In this document: positions 8,757 through 18,983 of the stretch, in pieces
Layout of the letters: each line of letters opens with the position of its first letter
How positions within the stretch are numbered: position 1 is the first letter of the stretch
Origin: an uncultured Eubacteriales bacterium
Lineage (GTDB): Bacteria > Bacillota > Clostridia > Lachnospirales > CAG-274
Reading direction: 5' to 3'
DNA length: 44,998 nucleotides
NCBI GenBank assembly: GCA_949293325.1
Contig: CASFCZ010000104.1
Coordinates: 1-44,998 of the forward strand
The notes under the pieces: generated by a model
Database searches by the model: none
Told to the model about the DNA's origin: nothing
The model's input: the letters and a program-made list of their open reading frames with translations, nothing else
Made by a program: the position numbers and the translations under genes

Positions 8757-9216
8757 AAAAATAAAATCCCTGTTTATTATGATTGCAGAAGCAGTTATAT
8801 TAATATGTATTGCCTATGTATTTGCTTTTCCCTACCGTATAGACGGCAGTTCTATGGAAAGCAGCTACTATACAGGAGATAAAGTGCTTATATCTCATAT
8901 TTCCGTTTGGATGAGCAATATTGAGAGAGGTGATACTGTTGTATGTACCCTGGGAGATACCACTGTTATTAAACGTGTTATAGCAGTTCCCGGTGATGAA
9001 TTGGTAATTACAGGTGGTAAGGTATATCTGAACGGGGCACTTCTGGATGAACCCTATATTGATACAGATGAGTATACCTCAGGTGATATTTCCGTAACCC
9101 TAGGCAGTGATGAATACTTTGTAATGGGAGATAACCGTTCCGTAAGCCTTGACAGCAGACAGAAAGGGTGTATTTCCCGATCTGATATTAAAGGTATAAT
9201 ATGGTTTAAATTCTGA
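8749..9216 (+). CDS. lepB: Signal peptidase I
   Basis: This 155-residue enzyme removes signal peptides from exported proteins at the outer face of the membrane. One N-terminal membrane segment precedes the catalytic Ser35 in DGSSMESSY and the general-base Lys75 in IKRVIAVPGD; box E reads MGDNRSVSLDSR. The length matches short Gram-positive SipS-type enzymes. It overlaps the PEGA gene by eight bases, so the two are probably translated together. A strong intrinsic terminator follows the stop. Many exported proteins in this window would be substrates. Confidence 0.93.
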   Translation: MGKKIKSLFIMIAEAVILICIAYVFAFPYRIDGSSMESSYYTGDKVLISHISVWMSNIERGDTVVCTLGDTTVIKRVIAVPGDELVITGGKVYLNGALLDEPYIDTDEYTSGDISVTLGSDEYFVMGDNRSVSLDSRQKGCISRSDIKGIIWFKF

Positions 9217-9241
9217 GGACATTTATATGTCCTCTTTTTTT
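9215..9241 (+). terminator. Intrinsic terminator after lepB
   Basis: GAGGACAT (9215-9222) pairs with ATGTCCTC (9227-9234) around a four-base loop, followed by at least seven T. Confidence 0.9.
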
Positions 9242-9250
9242 ATAATTCTA

Positions 9251-9280
9251 ATGACATTTACCCCTGTTATATTGTATAAT
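9251..9280 (+). promoter_or_regulatory. Sigma-A promoter of the transglutaminase-dockerin gene
   Basis: ATGACA (9251-9256), 18-base spacer, perfect TATAAT (9275-9280), 35 bases before the ATG. Confidence 0.6.
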
Positions 9281-9315
9281 TATGTTATTAAATTACAAAT
9301 AAAAGGAGGCATACA

Positions 9316-11025
9316 ATGAAAAAAATTATATTTTTAACCCTTTTGTTTTCACTTTTGTCCATTACCTTCTGTTTTGCAGAAGAACACCTTGGTATACCAA
9401 CCTACCTGGGTGAAGCAGAGGCAGAAAATATTACAGAATATAACCCTGATAGTAAAGTCAGTTTTTTCTCTGTATTTTCAGAACCTGACTGGCTTAAGAA
9501 TGGCAGCAGAAACTACTATGATTATATAGGTACAATAGAAAACGGTGAGATGTATCAGGAGCTGTATAACAGAATATATAATTCTTTGGAAAGTTTTGCC
9601 TACGACAGATACGGCAACCTATACTATTTAAGTGCCGACGATACTTATTATCTATGTACAGACATAAGCAAATACTATGATACTCTTGATAATGAACAAA
9701 TAGTCAATACCTTCTTTGCTCTTTTACAAGACAATCCACAGATATTTTATCACGGTTCCTATATCCGCATACTTACATCAGGGGGAAATGCCTATTTTGC
9801 CACGTCTGTAGATAAAACATATATAAATCCCGAGGAAAAGATAGCAGAGGCTGATGCAATAACGGCAGGAATAGCCGAATATGACCTTATTATAAACAGT
9901 AACATGTCAAATTATTCCATTGAAAAAAAGATACATGATAAGCTTATACTTGATAACAACTACGCATACGATGAAAATGGTAATCCTCTGATGGACAGAT
10001 ATGCCCATTCAATAGCAGGCAGCCTTAACAGCACTTATGGAGGCGGTGTTTGTGAGTCCTATGCCAAAACCATGCAATTACTCCTTAACAGGTATGGCGT
10101 TGATAATTATCTTGTATCCGGGTATGCAGGCACCGAAGCCCATGCTTGGAATATGGTGCAGCTTAATAACGGCAATTACTACTGTACAGATGCCACCTGG
10201 GATGATCCTACAGTAAGCGGACAAAACTGGCTTTACTACAGATACTTTAATATGCCCTATTCCACCTTCTATGCAAACAGGAATAACTCTCTTACATATT
10301 TTCCTGAGGCAATTCCGGAATGTGCAAATGATACTACCTACTATACCTCATCTTACAGCACCAGGGTCGGTTATGCAGACAACGGAGATGTTATCTTCCT
10401 TGCACCTGATGTAAGGGAAGATGAAACACGTATAACCACAACCACCGAATCTACCACCGAAACCACCACTGTTCACATCACCACAGAAGGACAGACTGAG
10501 GTTACAACAAATTTTCTACAGGTAATAGCAGATAAAACAATAAAGCCCATAACCATATCCCGTGTAGGAAGCTGGCAGTACGGTATATTTTCAGGAACAG
10601 ACAGATATTTTGGTCTGACCTCTCAGAACGGTGCTGAAATACAGACCATGGTCGACGAGGAATGCTATATCAGCTTTCATGTCCAGTTTTCAGGCAATGG
10701 AAGGCTAAGTGTATATGTTGATGACAAACTTGTTTCACAGTATACCACAGCTTCAGATTCAGGGGTAAGGGTCGGCAAGGGTATGCACAGGATAAGGTGG
10801 GTATTCGACGAGCTGAATACAGGAGGTATACTATCGGATGTATGTGCCTATTACCTTGGTGATGCTGACCTTAACGGAACAGTAGATATTACAGATGCCA
10901 TATATATGATGTCAAACACCTTTGTTTCACCATCTGAAACAAGGCATCTTGATATGGATAACAGTGGAAGTATAGGGGATGATGATATTATTGCAATAAT
11001 AAGAAAAGCATCCGGACTTGATTAA
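9316..11025 (+). CDS. Secreted transglutaminase-like protein with C-terminal dockerin
   Basis: The 569-residue protein starts behind AGGAGG with a signal peptide (residues 1 to about 22, ending CFA). A transglutaminase/cysteine-protease core follows, with a likely triad Cys246 (GGVCESYA), His276 (AHAWNMV) and Asp292 (DATWDDP). A Thr/Glu-rich linker (about 372-397) leads to a beta-rich segment of about 110 residues, possibly carbohydrate-binding. The C-terminus (about 513-569) is a type I dockerin-like pair of Ca-binding repeats, DADLNGTVDITDA and DMDNSGSIGDDDI. Such a protein would be docked by a cohesin; a cohesin gene lies at 37880-39142. Whether it crosslinks, cleaves or only binds protein is unknown. 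Confidence 0.85.
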   Translation: MKKIIFLTLLFSLLSITFCFAEEHLGIPTYLGEAEAENITEYNPDSKVSFFSVFSEPDWLKNGSRNYYDYIGTIENGEMYQELYNRIYNSLESFAYDRYGNLYYLSADDTYYLCTDISKYYDTLDNEQIVNTFFALLQDNPQIFYHGSYIRILTSGGNAYFATSVDKTYINPEEKIAEADAITAGIAEYDLIINSNMSNYSIEKKIHDKLILDNNYAYDENGNPLMDRYAHSIAGSLNSTYGGGVCESYAKTMQLLLNRYGVDNYLVSGYAGTEAHAWNMVQLNNGNYYCTDATWDDPTVSGQNWLYYRYFNMPYSTFYANRNNSLTYFPEAIPECANDTTYYTSSYSTRVGYADNGDVIFLAPDVREDETRITTTTESTTETTTVHITTEGQTEVTTNFLQVIADKTIKPITISRVGSWQYGIFSGTDRYFGLTSQNGAEIQTMVDEECYISFHVQFSGNGRLSVYVDDKLVSQYTTASDSGVRVGKGMHRIRWVFDELNTGGILSDVCAYYLGDADLNGTVDITDAIYMMSNTFVSPSETRHLDMDNSGSIGDDDIIAIIRKASGLD

Positions 11026-11042
11026 TTGATACACAAAAGCAC

Positions 11043-11072
11043 AGGAGGTACCACATTTTTGTGATACCTCCT
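11043..11072. terminator. Terminator hairpin between convergent genes
   Basis: AGGAGGTA and CAC (11043-11054) pair with GTG and TACCTCCT (11061-11072), one mismatch, loop ATTTTT. T-rich stretches lie on both sides, so it may serve the rightward dockerin gene and the leftward pectinase operon. Confidence 0.65.
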
Positions 11073-11085
11073 TATTTGTTATATA

Positions 11086-11238
11086 TTAAAAGTCAAATAC
11101 ATTTGTATAGGAATTAGTACCTACTCCTTCTGGATATGTATGCCTGTATACAGCACTTCTCTCTATGCTTGTGCTTATTTCATCCTTACCACTAAGGCAG
11201 ATAATTTCCATTTCAGGCTTGGAATATGTTTTCTTCAT
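11086..11238 (-). CDS. 50-residue hypothetical protein coupled to the pectinase gene
   Basis: This short gene follows the lyase-esterase gene. Its ATG at 11238 shares one base with the upstream TGA (an alternative ATG at 11241 overlaps it by four), and a GGGAGGG ribosome site lies inside the last lyase codons. The product begins MKKTYSKPEMEIICLSGKDE and ends TNVFDF; it has one Cys, no signal peptide and no membrane segment. The opening K-x-Y-x-KPE-x-E-I-I pattern recurs, to my knowledge, in many tiny uncharacterised proteins of gut Clostridia. Function unknown. Ribosome site, coupling and a terminator right after it argue that it is real. Confidence 0.7.
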   Translation of the reverse strand: MKKTYSKPEMEIICLSGKDEISTSIERSAVYRHTYPEGVGTNSYTNVFDF

Positions 11239-14200
11239 CATAATCCCTCCCTTGCTGTTACAGTAATGCTTATTGGTGTACCAAACTTATAGATAGGATC
11301 AATATCAATAGTATCACTGTTATGCCTTGCATCATATTTAATATATGGCACTACACGTATTTCACCGCTTTTTGCAATATCATCAATTATGCCAGTACCA
11401 AAGTAAACACCGCTTTCTCCTGCCGGTACAGACTTCAGGGAATACTCCTGTCCCTTTTCTGTCGCTATACTTTCATACAGGGTAGTAGTTTTAATTGTAT
11501 TGGTATCTGTTATCTTATCAGCTGATGCATTTGCCTCACTTACAAAACCTACCTCAATAATATCCGGCAGAATATTTTGTATAAATCTGCTGTCCATACC
11601 TCTGCCAAAATCACCGACAAGAAGAACACTGTTCCTGTTTTCAAATTCTATTACAGGTGTTGTACCGTTCATTTCAAAGAGATCCAGGGCAGTCACATTT
11701 GAGGTTGCTATCAATTCAGAACTGCTGTCGCTGCCTGCATATACATTAAACGAAAAATCATTTATAGAATGGGAGCGGCCGCCTCCTGTTGAACCTCCAA
11801 AGCCCATAAGCCCCTTTGTACCAAGAGTAACATCATGATCCATACCATAAATATTAAGTGTCTGGGAATTATCCGAACGATCCTCCCATGGCCTACCATA
11901 GTAGAAATTTTTAACAACACAAGTATCATCAAATAAAAGTTTACCACCATTTACCGTCCACTGAGCCATCTGGCTTGGTGCAAACACATAACAATCATCC
12001 TTGCTTGTTAATGCACCGGTAAATATTCTAAACTCACAGTTGTTAAAATCAACTATACTTGAACCGCATATAAAGTCAGTTGCTCCGTAGAATATGCAGT
12101 TGTTAAAGGTCTGCTTAAGAAGTGGATTACCTGAAGAATAATGATAAATATTTACTGTATCCTGAACACTTATAAATTTACAATTCTCATATACACTGTT
12201 ATCACCGTCTGAAATAATTGCAGCTCCCGTTGTACCGTTTGATGATACAGCATCAATATCCCCATAGGATGCATTAATATTATTTAAAAAGGTAATGCCT
12301 TTAATCGTAACGTTTGCTGCGGAAACCCGTACAGCACCCTTCATACTACCGCCATAGGTACCATCGGAGGAATAAATCACAACTTCATCTTCGCTGTTTT
12401 CTGCCTTTTGAAGACTTACCGACTTATTTACCTCAAAACTTTCATTATAGTATCCCGGTTTGATATATATTACAGAGCCGTCAACTGTAGTATCTGCATT
12501 AATGGCATCTGTTATGGTAGAATAGCCTGCTGTAAACGAGCCATCACCATTGTAAACAAGTACATTCTGTGCCGCCCTGCTAATTACGGAATTTACTGTT
12601 ATATCCCCATCCACCGTAAATACGGCAGGATCAGGAGTCAGGCTCTTATCTGAAACTGATATGGAATATGTGCCTTTAACCAGTGTTAATACCTTACTGA
12701 CTGCAGAATTTGCTCCTACAGTTATACTGTTATCTCCAACTGTAAGATTTGCTTCTGTATCTGTATTATTTTTAATATTAAGGGTAACACTGTACTCCTT
12801 TTCAGGTTCTTCACCGCCATCATCTGTTGATAATATGGCTATCTTGTATAAAAGTGACTTGCTGCTGCTTACAATCTTAAGTGTGCCGCCCTTTTCGGTT
12901 GTCACAACTATAGGCGTTGCATCTGCATCCTTTCTGCCTGGCATTGTATAACTGCCAAGGGATGTACCATCAAAGCTGACAGAGGCACTGCCCTTAGGAG
13001 AGTTATCATCTGTTGCAATATAAATACTTACTATTGAGTCTGAAGAAAGACTTATGCTTATTTCAGATCCTGCCGTACCTGAATAACGCTTCGATAAGTC
13101 TGCCACATCACTATCTGTATTTTGGAAAACAATATGTGATGAGCTGTTAGATCCCTGTGTATAGCCATTTAATGTAAGCCATGATGGTATAGCCATATCT
13201 GCCGTCCACATATCCGTTGCAACAGGCACAACAGTTGTACTTTCGGTAGTTTGTTCCTCCACTGTCGTCGTGCCCTCTGTTATTCCTGTTGTTGTAGTTT
13301 CCGTAGGCTGTTCCACAGAATCTACATTAGTCTTCACAACAGGTGAGGTGTAATTAATTATAGCAGACTGTAATTCAGGATCAATATCCTTAAGGTCATC
13401 ATCCTCTGCTGAGAATGTCCACTTAAAATCACCACCATTTAATCTGCCTGCTTCAGCCATTACCTCCAGCTTTGCTTCCTCAGCAGTATCTGGATTATAG
13501 CTATACATAATATCCGGATTTGTATCAAAGTTATTATATACCGATCCTCCGGAAAGTGCCGTAACCGTTGAAGGAACCTGTTCATCAGGACTTAAAACAC
13601 TATAGGCATCTATTTGACCTTCATCAGGGGTAGTAAGCTGAGTATAGAACCTCTTTGCGCCCTCAATAACATTGCCATACTCCTTGATCATACCTCCTGT
13701 CTGACCTGAAAGTGTTCCCTCTGTTTTATATGTACCTGTTGCACTGTCATATACGTCACTGCCCTGAGATGCTATTATCATAGGTCTGTCACAGTTACGG
13801 AAATAATTACTTTCCACAAAAAGTGATGATTGAACTGCTGCTCCCACGCCGTACACACTGTTACCATCGTAATAATTATTATAAACATGCACACTGCCGG
13901 CAACACATCGAGGGTGACGTGAATCGGAATGATCAAACCAGTTATGATGATAGGTTACAAATATTTTTGCCTCAGGATCATCAGGATTTTTTGCTTCCCA
14001 GACTCCACCTGCCACACAACTTTTGCCGGAGTCCCAAAAATGACAGTATGAAACAGTAACATAATCTGTTCTTGCCTTCAGGTCAATGGACCCATCTCCC
14101 TTTGCCTGATCACTGTCCTTGCCGGGAGCCCCATAGAAAAAGTCTATATTATGTATCCATATATTTTTATTTTCCGTGTCAAGAGAAAGACTGTCACCAT

Positions 14201-14999
14201 CTCCTCCAACTCCACCATACCACATAATTCCGATGTTACGTACTTCTATATTACATGCCCTTTTCATGGTAAAGCCCCAGCCATGTACTGTAGCATCATC
14301 ACCTATACCTTCAATAGTTATATTACTGGTATCCTGAAGGCGAAGCATATAGTTTTCAACACCACCTGGCATCTCAACTTTACCTATGATACGAACTATA
14401 AGAGGAGTAGTTATTTTGTTACTTTGCCTGTAGGCCATTATACCATTAAATCCTACGCCCTTAGTGCTGTCTCCATTTATGGTAACACTGTCCTTGTTTT
14501 CATTTGTAACATACACAATATCCGCTCCGCTGTTTACACTGCCGTCAGCATTATATCCGCCTGTGGTATTTCCATAGGGAGAATTTTTTGAAAAGGCAAA
14601 GCCCTCCCTGACAAAGCTATCAACTGTAAGTACGTCACTTATTGCCTCTGTGCTTTCCCTACCATCTACAACAGGAACTACCTTCAGTCTATAGTTGCCG
14701 GGAGTCAATCCCGGAACATCAGCCCTTATATAGTTGGCATACTCCCTTATCAGTTCCTTATCAACCAGAGTATAACTGCCTCCCACCGGTGCAACATAAA
14801 CATTGTAGCTTTCTGCACCGGGTACAGCCTGCCACTTAATATAGGCACTTTCATGCCATCCACTGCTTTCAACTATTACCGGTGCTTCCTCAGCTGCATA
14901 TACAATACTTTGACCTATAGGTAAGGCCGACCGTAGAGGTAAGGTTGGTGCTACCATTACCGCAGCTAAAAGCAATCCTAAAATTTTTTTACTTTTCAT
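11238..14999 (-). CDS. Secreted bifunctional pectate lyase (PL1) - pectin methylesterase (CE8)
   Basis: The 1253-residue protein has a signal peptide (1 to about 35), a fibronectin-III-like domain (about 40-125) and a PL1 pectate lyase right-handed beta-helix (about 130-520). Lyase signatures are DGSIDLKARTDYVTVSYCHF (Ca-binding Asp region) and SRHPRCVAGSVHVYNNYYDG with the conserved Arg. A Thr/Glu-rich linker (about 565-600), two beta-rich modules (to about 820) and a CE8 pectinesterase (about 825-1140) follow. CE8 signatures are FISVQDTVN, GATDFICG and YGRPWEDR, giving both catalytic Asp and the Arg. The esterase would demethylate pectin so that the lyase can cut it. No dockerin was seen. 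The start at 14999 follows AAAGGAG. Confidence 0.9.
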   Translation of the reverse strand: MKSKKILGLLLAAVMVAPTLPLRSALPIGQSIVYAAEEAPVIVESSGWHESAYIKWQAVPGAESYNVYVAPVGGSYTLVDKELIREYANYIRADVPGLTPGNYRLKVVPVVDGRESTEAISDVLTVDSFVREGFAFSKNSPYGNTTGGYNADGSVNSGADIVYVTNENKDSVTINGDSTKGVGFNGIMAYRQSNKITTPLIVRIIGKVEMPGGVENYMLRLQDTSNITIEGIGDDATVHGWGFTMKRACNIEVRNIGIMWYGGVGGDGDSLSLDTENKNIWIHNIDFFYGAPGKDSDQAKGDGSIDLKARTDYVTVSYCHFWDSGKSCVAGGVWEAKNPDDPEAKIFVTYHHNWFDHSDSRHPRCVAGSVHVYNNYYDGNSVYGVGAAVQSSLFVESNYFRNCDRPMIIASQGSDVYDSATGTYKTEGTLSGQTGGMIKEYGNVIEGAKRFYTQLTTPDEGQIDAYSVLSPDEQVPSTVTALSGGSVYNNFDTNPDIMYSYNPDTAEEAKLEVMAEAGRLNGGDFKWTFSAEDDDLKDIDPELQSAIINYTSPVVKTNVDSVEQPTETTTTGITEGTTTVEEQTTESTTVVPVATDMWTADMAIPSWLTLNGYTQGSNSSSHIVFQNTDSDVADLSKRYSGTAGSEISISLSSDSIVSIYIATDDNSPKGSASVSFDGTSLGSYTMPGRKDADATPIVVTTEKGGTLKIVSSSKSLLYKIAILSTDDGGEEPEKEYSVTLNIKNNTDTEANLTVGDNSITVGANSAVSKVLTLVKGTYSISVSDKSLTPDPAVFTVDGDITVNSVISRAAQNVLVYNGDGSFTAGYSTITDAINADTTVDGSVIYIKPGYYNESFEVNKSVSLQKAENSEDEVVIYSSDGTYGGSMKGAVRVSAANVTIKGITFLNNINASYGDIDAVSSNGTTGAAIISDGDNSVYENCKFISVQDTVNIYHYSSGNPLLKQTFNNCIFYGATDFICGSSIVDFNNCEFRIFTGALTSKDDCYVFAPSQMAQWTVNGGKLLFDDTCVVKNFYYGRPWEDRSDNSQTLNIYGMDHDVTLGTKGLMGFGGSTGGGRSHSINDFSFNVYAGSDSSSELIATSNVTALDLFEMNGTTPVIEFENRNSVLLVGDFGRGMDSRFIQNILPDIIEVGFVSEANASADKITDTNTIKTTTLYESIATEKGQEYSLKSVPAGESGVYFGTGIIDDIAKSGEIRVVPYIKYDARHNSDTIDIDPIYKFGTPISITVTAREGL

Positions 15000-15048
15000 T
15001 ATATGACTCCTTTCCATATTGAACCTTATTCGCCTTAGTGACAATTCA

Positions 15049-15076
15049 AGTATATATCTATATCCCATTTTTTCAA
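15049..15076 (-). promoter_or_regulatory. Sigma-A promoter of the pectinase operon
   Basis: Minus-strand TTGAAA (15071-15076), 16-base spacer, TATACT (15049-15054), giving a leader of about 40 bases. No recognisable cre (catabolite) site was seen. Confidence 0.55.
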
Positions 15077-15213
15077 CATATTAACTTAAATTGTGTCATT
15101 CAGGCACGTTTATTTGTATAAAGTATATAATAAATCTCTGATTTTATTTTTCAATTAAGGATATTTCTTATATATGCCATGTGCTTTTATAAATTTTTTT
15201 AATAATTTAGCAC

Positions 15214-15267
15214 AAAAAAAGGGCTGAAACATCAATGACTAATATCACTGTGTTTCAGTCCTTTTTT
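15214..15267 (-). terminator. Terminator of the rpoBC operon
   Basis: Bases 15221-15231 pair with 15251-15261 (11 pairs, one G-U) around a 19-base loop, with seven T on the minus-strand 3' side (15214-15220) and T on the other side too. It ends the leftward rpoC transcript. The remaining 15070-15213 is AT-rich and shows nothing else. Confidence 0.85.
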
Positions 15268-15289
15268 ATATATTATTTACTTCCGGTCA

Positions 15290-18200
15290 TCAGACCTCAT
15301 CATTTCCAGATGCTTCTTCACTGCTTACAGAAAGGGTTTCAGGTAAGACATCATTTGTCTCAGTCTGAGACGCTTCTGCCTCTGCCTTACGCTGTTCCTC
15401 AGCAAGTCTTGCAGCCTCTGCCTTTGCCTTAAGCTCATCTTCCTTCTCAAGCTTAAGCTCTATCTTTCTATAGGTACTCATACCTGTACCGGCAGGTATA
15501 AGCTTACCGATAATAACGTTTTCCTTAAGACCGATAAGAGGATCTACCTTACCCTTTATAGCTGCCTCAGTAAGCACCCTTGTAGTCTCCTGGAAGGATG
15601 CAGCTGAAAGGAAGCTGTCTGTAGCAAGGGATGCCTTGGTAATACCAAGCAATACCCTTGAACCTGTAGCAGGCTCCTTACCTTCTTCCTCCATATGTGC
15701 ATTAACATCATCAAAGTCAAGCCAGTCAACATAGCTGCCTGGAAGAAAATCGCTGTCGCCATTTTCATCCACCTTAACTCTCTTAAGCATCTGACGTACT
15801 ATTACCTCAATGTGCTTATCGTTAATATCAACACCCTGGAGTCTGTACACACGCTGTACTTCCTGTATAAGGTAGTCCTGAACGCCCCTTATACCCTTGA
15901 TACGGAGTATATCATGTGGATTAATAGGTCCCTCTGTAAGAGGATCGCCTGCCTCTATAACATCGCCGTTAAATACCTTTATTCTTGAACCGTAAGGGAT
16001 AAGGTACTCCTTACTTTCGCCATTTTCTGCAGTAACAACGACCTCACGCTTCTTTTTGTTATCAGTAACAGTTACGCTGCCACCGAATTCAGCTATGATA
16101 GCAACACCCTTAGGTTTTCTTGCCTCAAAAAGCTCCTCAACTCTTGGAAGACCCTGTGTAAGGTCATTACCTGATACACCACCTGTATGGAATGTACGCA
16201 TTGTAAGCTGAGTACCGGGCTCACCGATGGACTGTGCCGCAATAATACCTACAGCCTCACCGATTCGTACCAGACGTCCACTTGCCATGTTGGCACCATA
16301 GCACTTTGAACAAATACCGTTATGTGAACGGCAAGTAAGCATAGTCCTTATAAATACCTTATCAATACCTGCTGCTACTACTGCCTCTGCCTGATCCGGA
16401 GAGATCATTGTATCAGCATGAACAATTATTTCACCTGTTTCAGGATGCTTTATATCATAAACGGAGAAACGACCCCTTATTCTGTCTGTAAGGGACTCAA
16501 TTGTTTCCTGTCCATCCATAAATGCAGATACCCACATACCCGGAACTTCATCAAGGTTCTCTGCACAATCGTATTCCCTGATGATAATATCCTGAGATAC
16601 ATCAACAAGTCGTCTAGTAAGGTAACCTGAGTCAGCAGTCCTAAGAGCGGTATCAGAAAGACCCTTTCTTGCACCGTGAGCGGAGATGAAATATTCCTGA
16701 ACACTAAGACCCTCACGGAAGTTAGCCTTAATAGGAAGCTCAATAGTTTCACCACTTGGTGATGCCATAAGTCCACGCATACCTGCAAGCTGCTTGATCT
16801 GTCTGTTACTACCACGGGCACCTGAATGTGCCATCATGAAGATGTTATTATACTTACCAAGACCTGCAAGAAGTGCCTGTGTAATCTTATCATCGGCAGC
16901 CTCCCAGACCTCAATAACCTTTTTATGACGTTCCTCATCTGTCATAAGACCACGTCTGTACATCTTTGTGATCTTATTAACTTCCTTATCTGCTTCTGCA
17001 AGATATTCTTCCTTCTCAGGAGGAATCTCCATATCGGATACGGAAACAGTAAGAGCACCCCTTGTTGAGAACTTATAACCAAGGCTCTTAATATCATCCA
17101 GTACAACTGCTGTTTCAGTTGATGGATGCTTATTAATACACTTCTTGATAAGTTTACCAAGCTCCTGCTTACGTACAAGGAAATCTATTTCATACTTAAA
17201 CTTGTTTTCCGGAATTGATCTGTCAACAAAGCCAAGATCCTGTGGAATAATTTCGTTGAATATTATACGACCAACGGTAGTATCCACAATCTTGCTCTGC
17301 TCTACACCGTCAATTACCATTGTACGTCTTACCTTTATCCTTGCATGGAGGCTGATAACATGGTTATCATAAGCCATCCTTGCCTCATTTTCGTCCTTGA
17401 ATACCTTACCTTCACCAGGCTCGCCCTCTTTATCAAGAGTCAGATAATAAATACCAAGTACCATATCCTGTGTAGGTACGGTAACAGGCTCACCATCTGA
17501 TGGCTTAAGGAGGTTATTAGGAGAAAGAAGAAGGAAGCGGCACTCTGCCTGAGCCTCTACTGAAAGAGGTACATGCACCGCCATCTGGTCACCATCGAAG
17601 TCCGCATTATATGCAGTACAAACAAGCGGATGAAGCTTAATGGCACGACCCTCAACAAGTATTGGCTCAAATGCCTGAATACCCAGTCTGTGAAGCGTAG
17701 GTGCACGGTTAAGCATAACAGGATGTTCCTTGATTACCTCCTCAAGAACATCCCAGACGTCCTCCTGAAGTCTTTCAACCATCCTCTTAGCGGATTTAAT
17801 ATTATGTGCCTTACCGTCCTGAACAAGCTTTTTCATAACGAAAGGCTTAAACAGCTCGATTGCCATTTCCTTAGGCAAACCGCACTGATATATCTTAAGG
17901 CTTGGACCTACTACGATAACGGAACGACCTGAATAGTCAACACGCTTACCCAGAAGGTTCTGACGGAAACGTCCCTGCTTACCCTTCAGCAGATCGGAAA
18001 GTGACTTAAGACTTCTGTTTCCAGGTCCTGTTACAGGACGACCTCTCCTGCCGTTATCAATAAGGGCATCAACAGCCTCCTGAAGCATTCTCTTTTCATT
18101 TCTAACAATAATATCCGGAGCTCCAAGTTCCAGAAGCTTTTTAAGTCTGTTATTTCTGTTAATAACACGTCTGTAAAGGTCATTAAGGTCAGATGTAGCA

Positions 18201-18964
18201 AATCTGCCACCATCAAGCTGAACCATAGGACGAAGATCTGGTGGAATAACAGGGATAGCATCCAGAATCATCCATTCAGGCTTATTACCTGATGTACGGA
18301 ATGACTCTACTACCTCCAGCTTTTTAATTATTCTTACTCTCTTCTGGCCTGAGCTTGTCTTAAGTTCTTCCTTAAGCTCCTCTGACTCCTTATCAAGATC
18401 AATACCCTGCAAAAGCTCCTTAATAGCCTCTGCACCCATACCAACCCTGAAATTGCCATAGCCATACTTGTCACAAGCTTCTCTGTACTGTTGTTCTGTA
18501 AGGAGATCCTTAAATGGAAGTCCCGTATCACCAGAATCAAGAACAACATAGCTTGCAAAGTAAAGTACCTTTTCAAGAGCACGTGGGCTCATACCAAGTA
18601 TGATACCCATACGGCTTGGAATACCCTTAAAATACCAGATATGAGAAACAGGAGCCGCAAGTTCAATATGACCCATTCTCTCACGTCTTACCTTACTCTT
18701 TGTAACCTCAACACCACAACGGTCACATACTACACCCTTATATCTGATACGCTTGTACTTACCGCAATGGCATTCCCAGTCCTTTGTTGGTCCGAAAATC
18801 CTTTCGCAGAACAAACCGTCACGCTCAGGCTTAAGGGTTCTGTAGTTAATGGTTTCAGGCTTTTTTACCTCGCCCCTTGACCATTCACGGATTTTTTCAG
18901 GAGATGCAAGCCCAATCTTAATTGAATCAAATGAAATAGATTGTTCACTGTTTTGTGTAGCCAT
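15290..18964 (-). CDS. rpoC: DNA-directed RNA polymerase beta' subunit
   Basis: The 1224-residue beta' subunit holds the catalytic Mg centre [12 protein letters not shown], the N-terminal zinc cysteines (CHCGKY and CDRCGVEV) and the second zinc site ([13 protein letters not shown]). Length is typical of Firmicutes. It begins [10 protein letters not shown] behind AAGGAG, 19 bases after the rpoB stop, in one operon. The last 50 or so residues are a charged Ala/Glu-rich tail rich in Ser and Thr, as in related Clostridia. No intein, frameshift or missing residue was seen. Confidence 0.98.
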   Translation of the reverse strand: MATQNSEQSISFDSIKIGLASPEKIREWSRGEVKKPETINYRTLKPERDGLFCERIFGPTKDWECHCGKYKRIRYKGVVCDRCGVEVTKSKVRRERMGHIELAAPVSHIWYFKGIPSRMGIILGMSPRALEKVLYFASYVVLDSGDTGLPFKDLLTEQQYREACDKYGYGNFRVGMGAEAIKELLQGIDLDKESEELKEELKTSSGQKRVRIIKKLEVVESFRTSGNKPEWMILDAIPVIPPDLRPMVQLDGGRFATSDLNDLYRRVINRNNRLKKLLELGAPDIIVRNEKRMLQEAVDALIDNGRRGRPVTGPGNRSLKSLSDLLKGKQGRFRQNLLGKRVDYSGRSVIVVGPSLKIYQCGLPKEMAIELFKPFVMKKLVQDGKAHNIKSAKRMVERLQEDVWDVLEEVIKEHPVMLNRAPTLHRLGIQAFEPILVEGRAIKLHPLVCTAYNADFDGDQMAVHVPLSVEAQAECRFLLLSPNNLLKPSDGEPVTVPTQDMVLGIYYLTLDKEGEPGEGKVFKDENEARMAYDNHVISLHARIKVRRTMVIDGVEQSKIVDTTVGRIIFNEIIPQDLGFVDRSIPENKFKYEIDFLVRKQELGKLIKKCINKHPSTETAVVLDDIKSLGYKFSTRGALTVSVSDMEIPPEKEEYLAEADKEVNKITKMYRRGLMTDEERHKKVIEVWEAADDKITQALLAGLGKYNNIFMMAHSGARGSNRQIKQLAGMRGLMASPSGETIELPIKANFREGLSVQEYFISAHGARKGLSDTALRTADSGYLTRRLVDVSQDIIIREYDCAENLDEVPGMWVSAFMDGQETIESLTDRIRGRFSVYDIKHPETGEIIVHADTMISPDQAEAVVAAGIDKVFIRTMLTCRSHNGICSKCYGANMASGRLVRIGEAVGIIAAQSIGEPGTQLTMRTFHTGGVSGNDLTQGLPRVEELFEARKPKGVAIIAEFGGSVTVTDNKKKREVVVTAENGESKEYLIPYGSRIKVFNGDVIEAGDPLTEGPINPHDILRIKGIRGVQDYLIQEVQRVYRLQGVDINDKHIEVIVRQMLKRVKVDENGDSDFLPGSYVDWLDFDDVNAHMEEEGKEPATGSRVLLGITKASLATDSFLSAASFQETTRVLTEAAIKGKVDPLIGLKENVIIGKLIPAGTGMSTYRKIELKLEKEDELKAKAEAARLAEEQRKAEAEASQTETNDVLPETLSVSSEEASGNDEV

Positions 18965-18983
18965 TTATTTTATCTCCTTCCTT

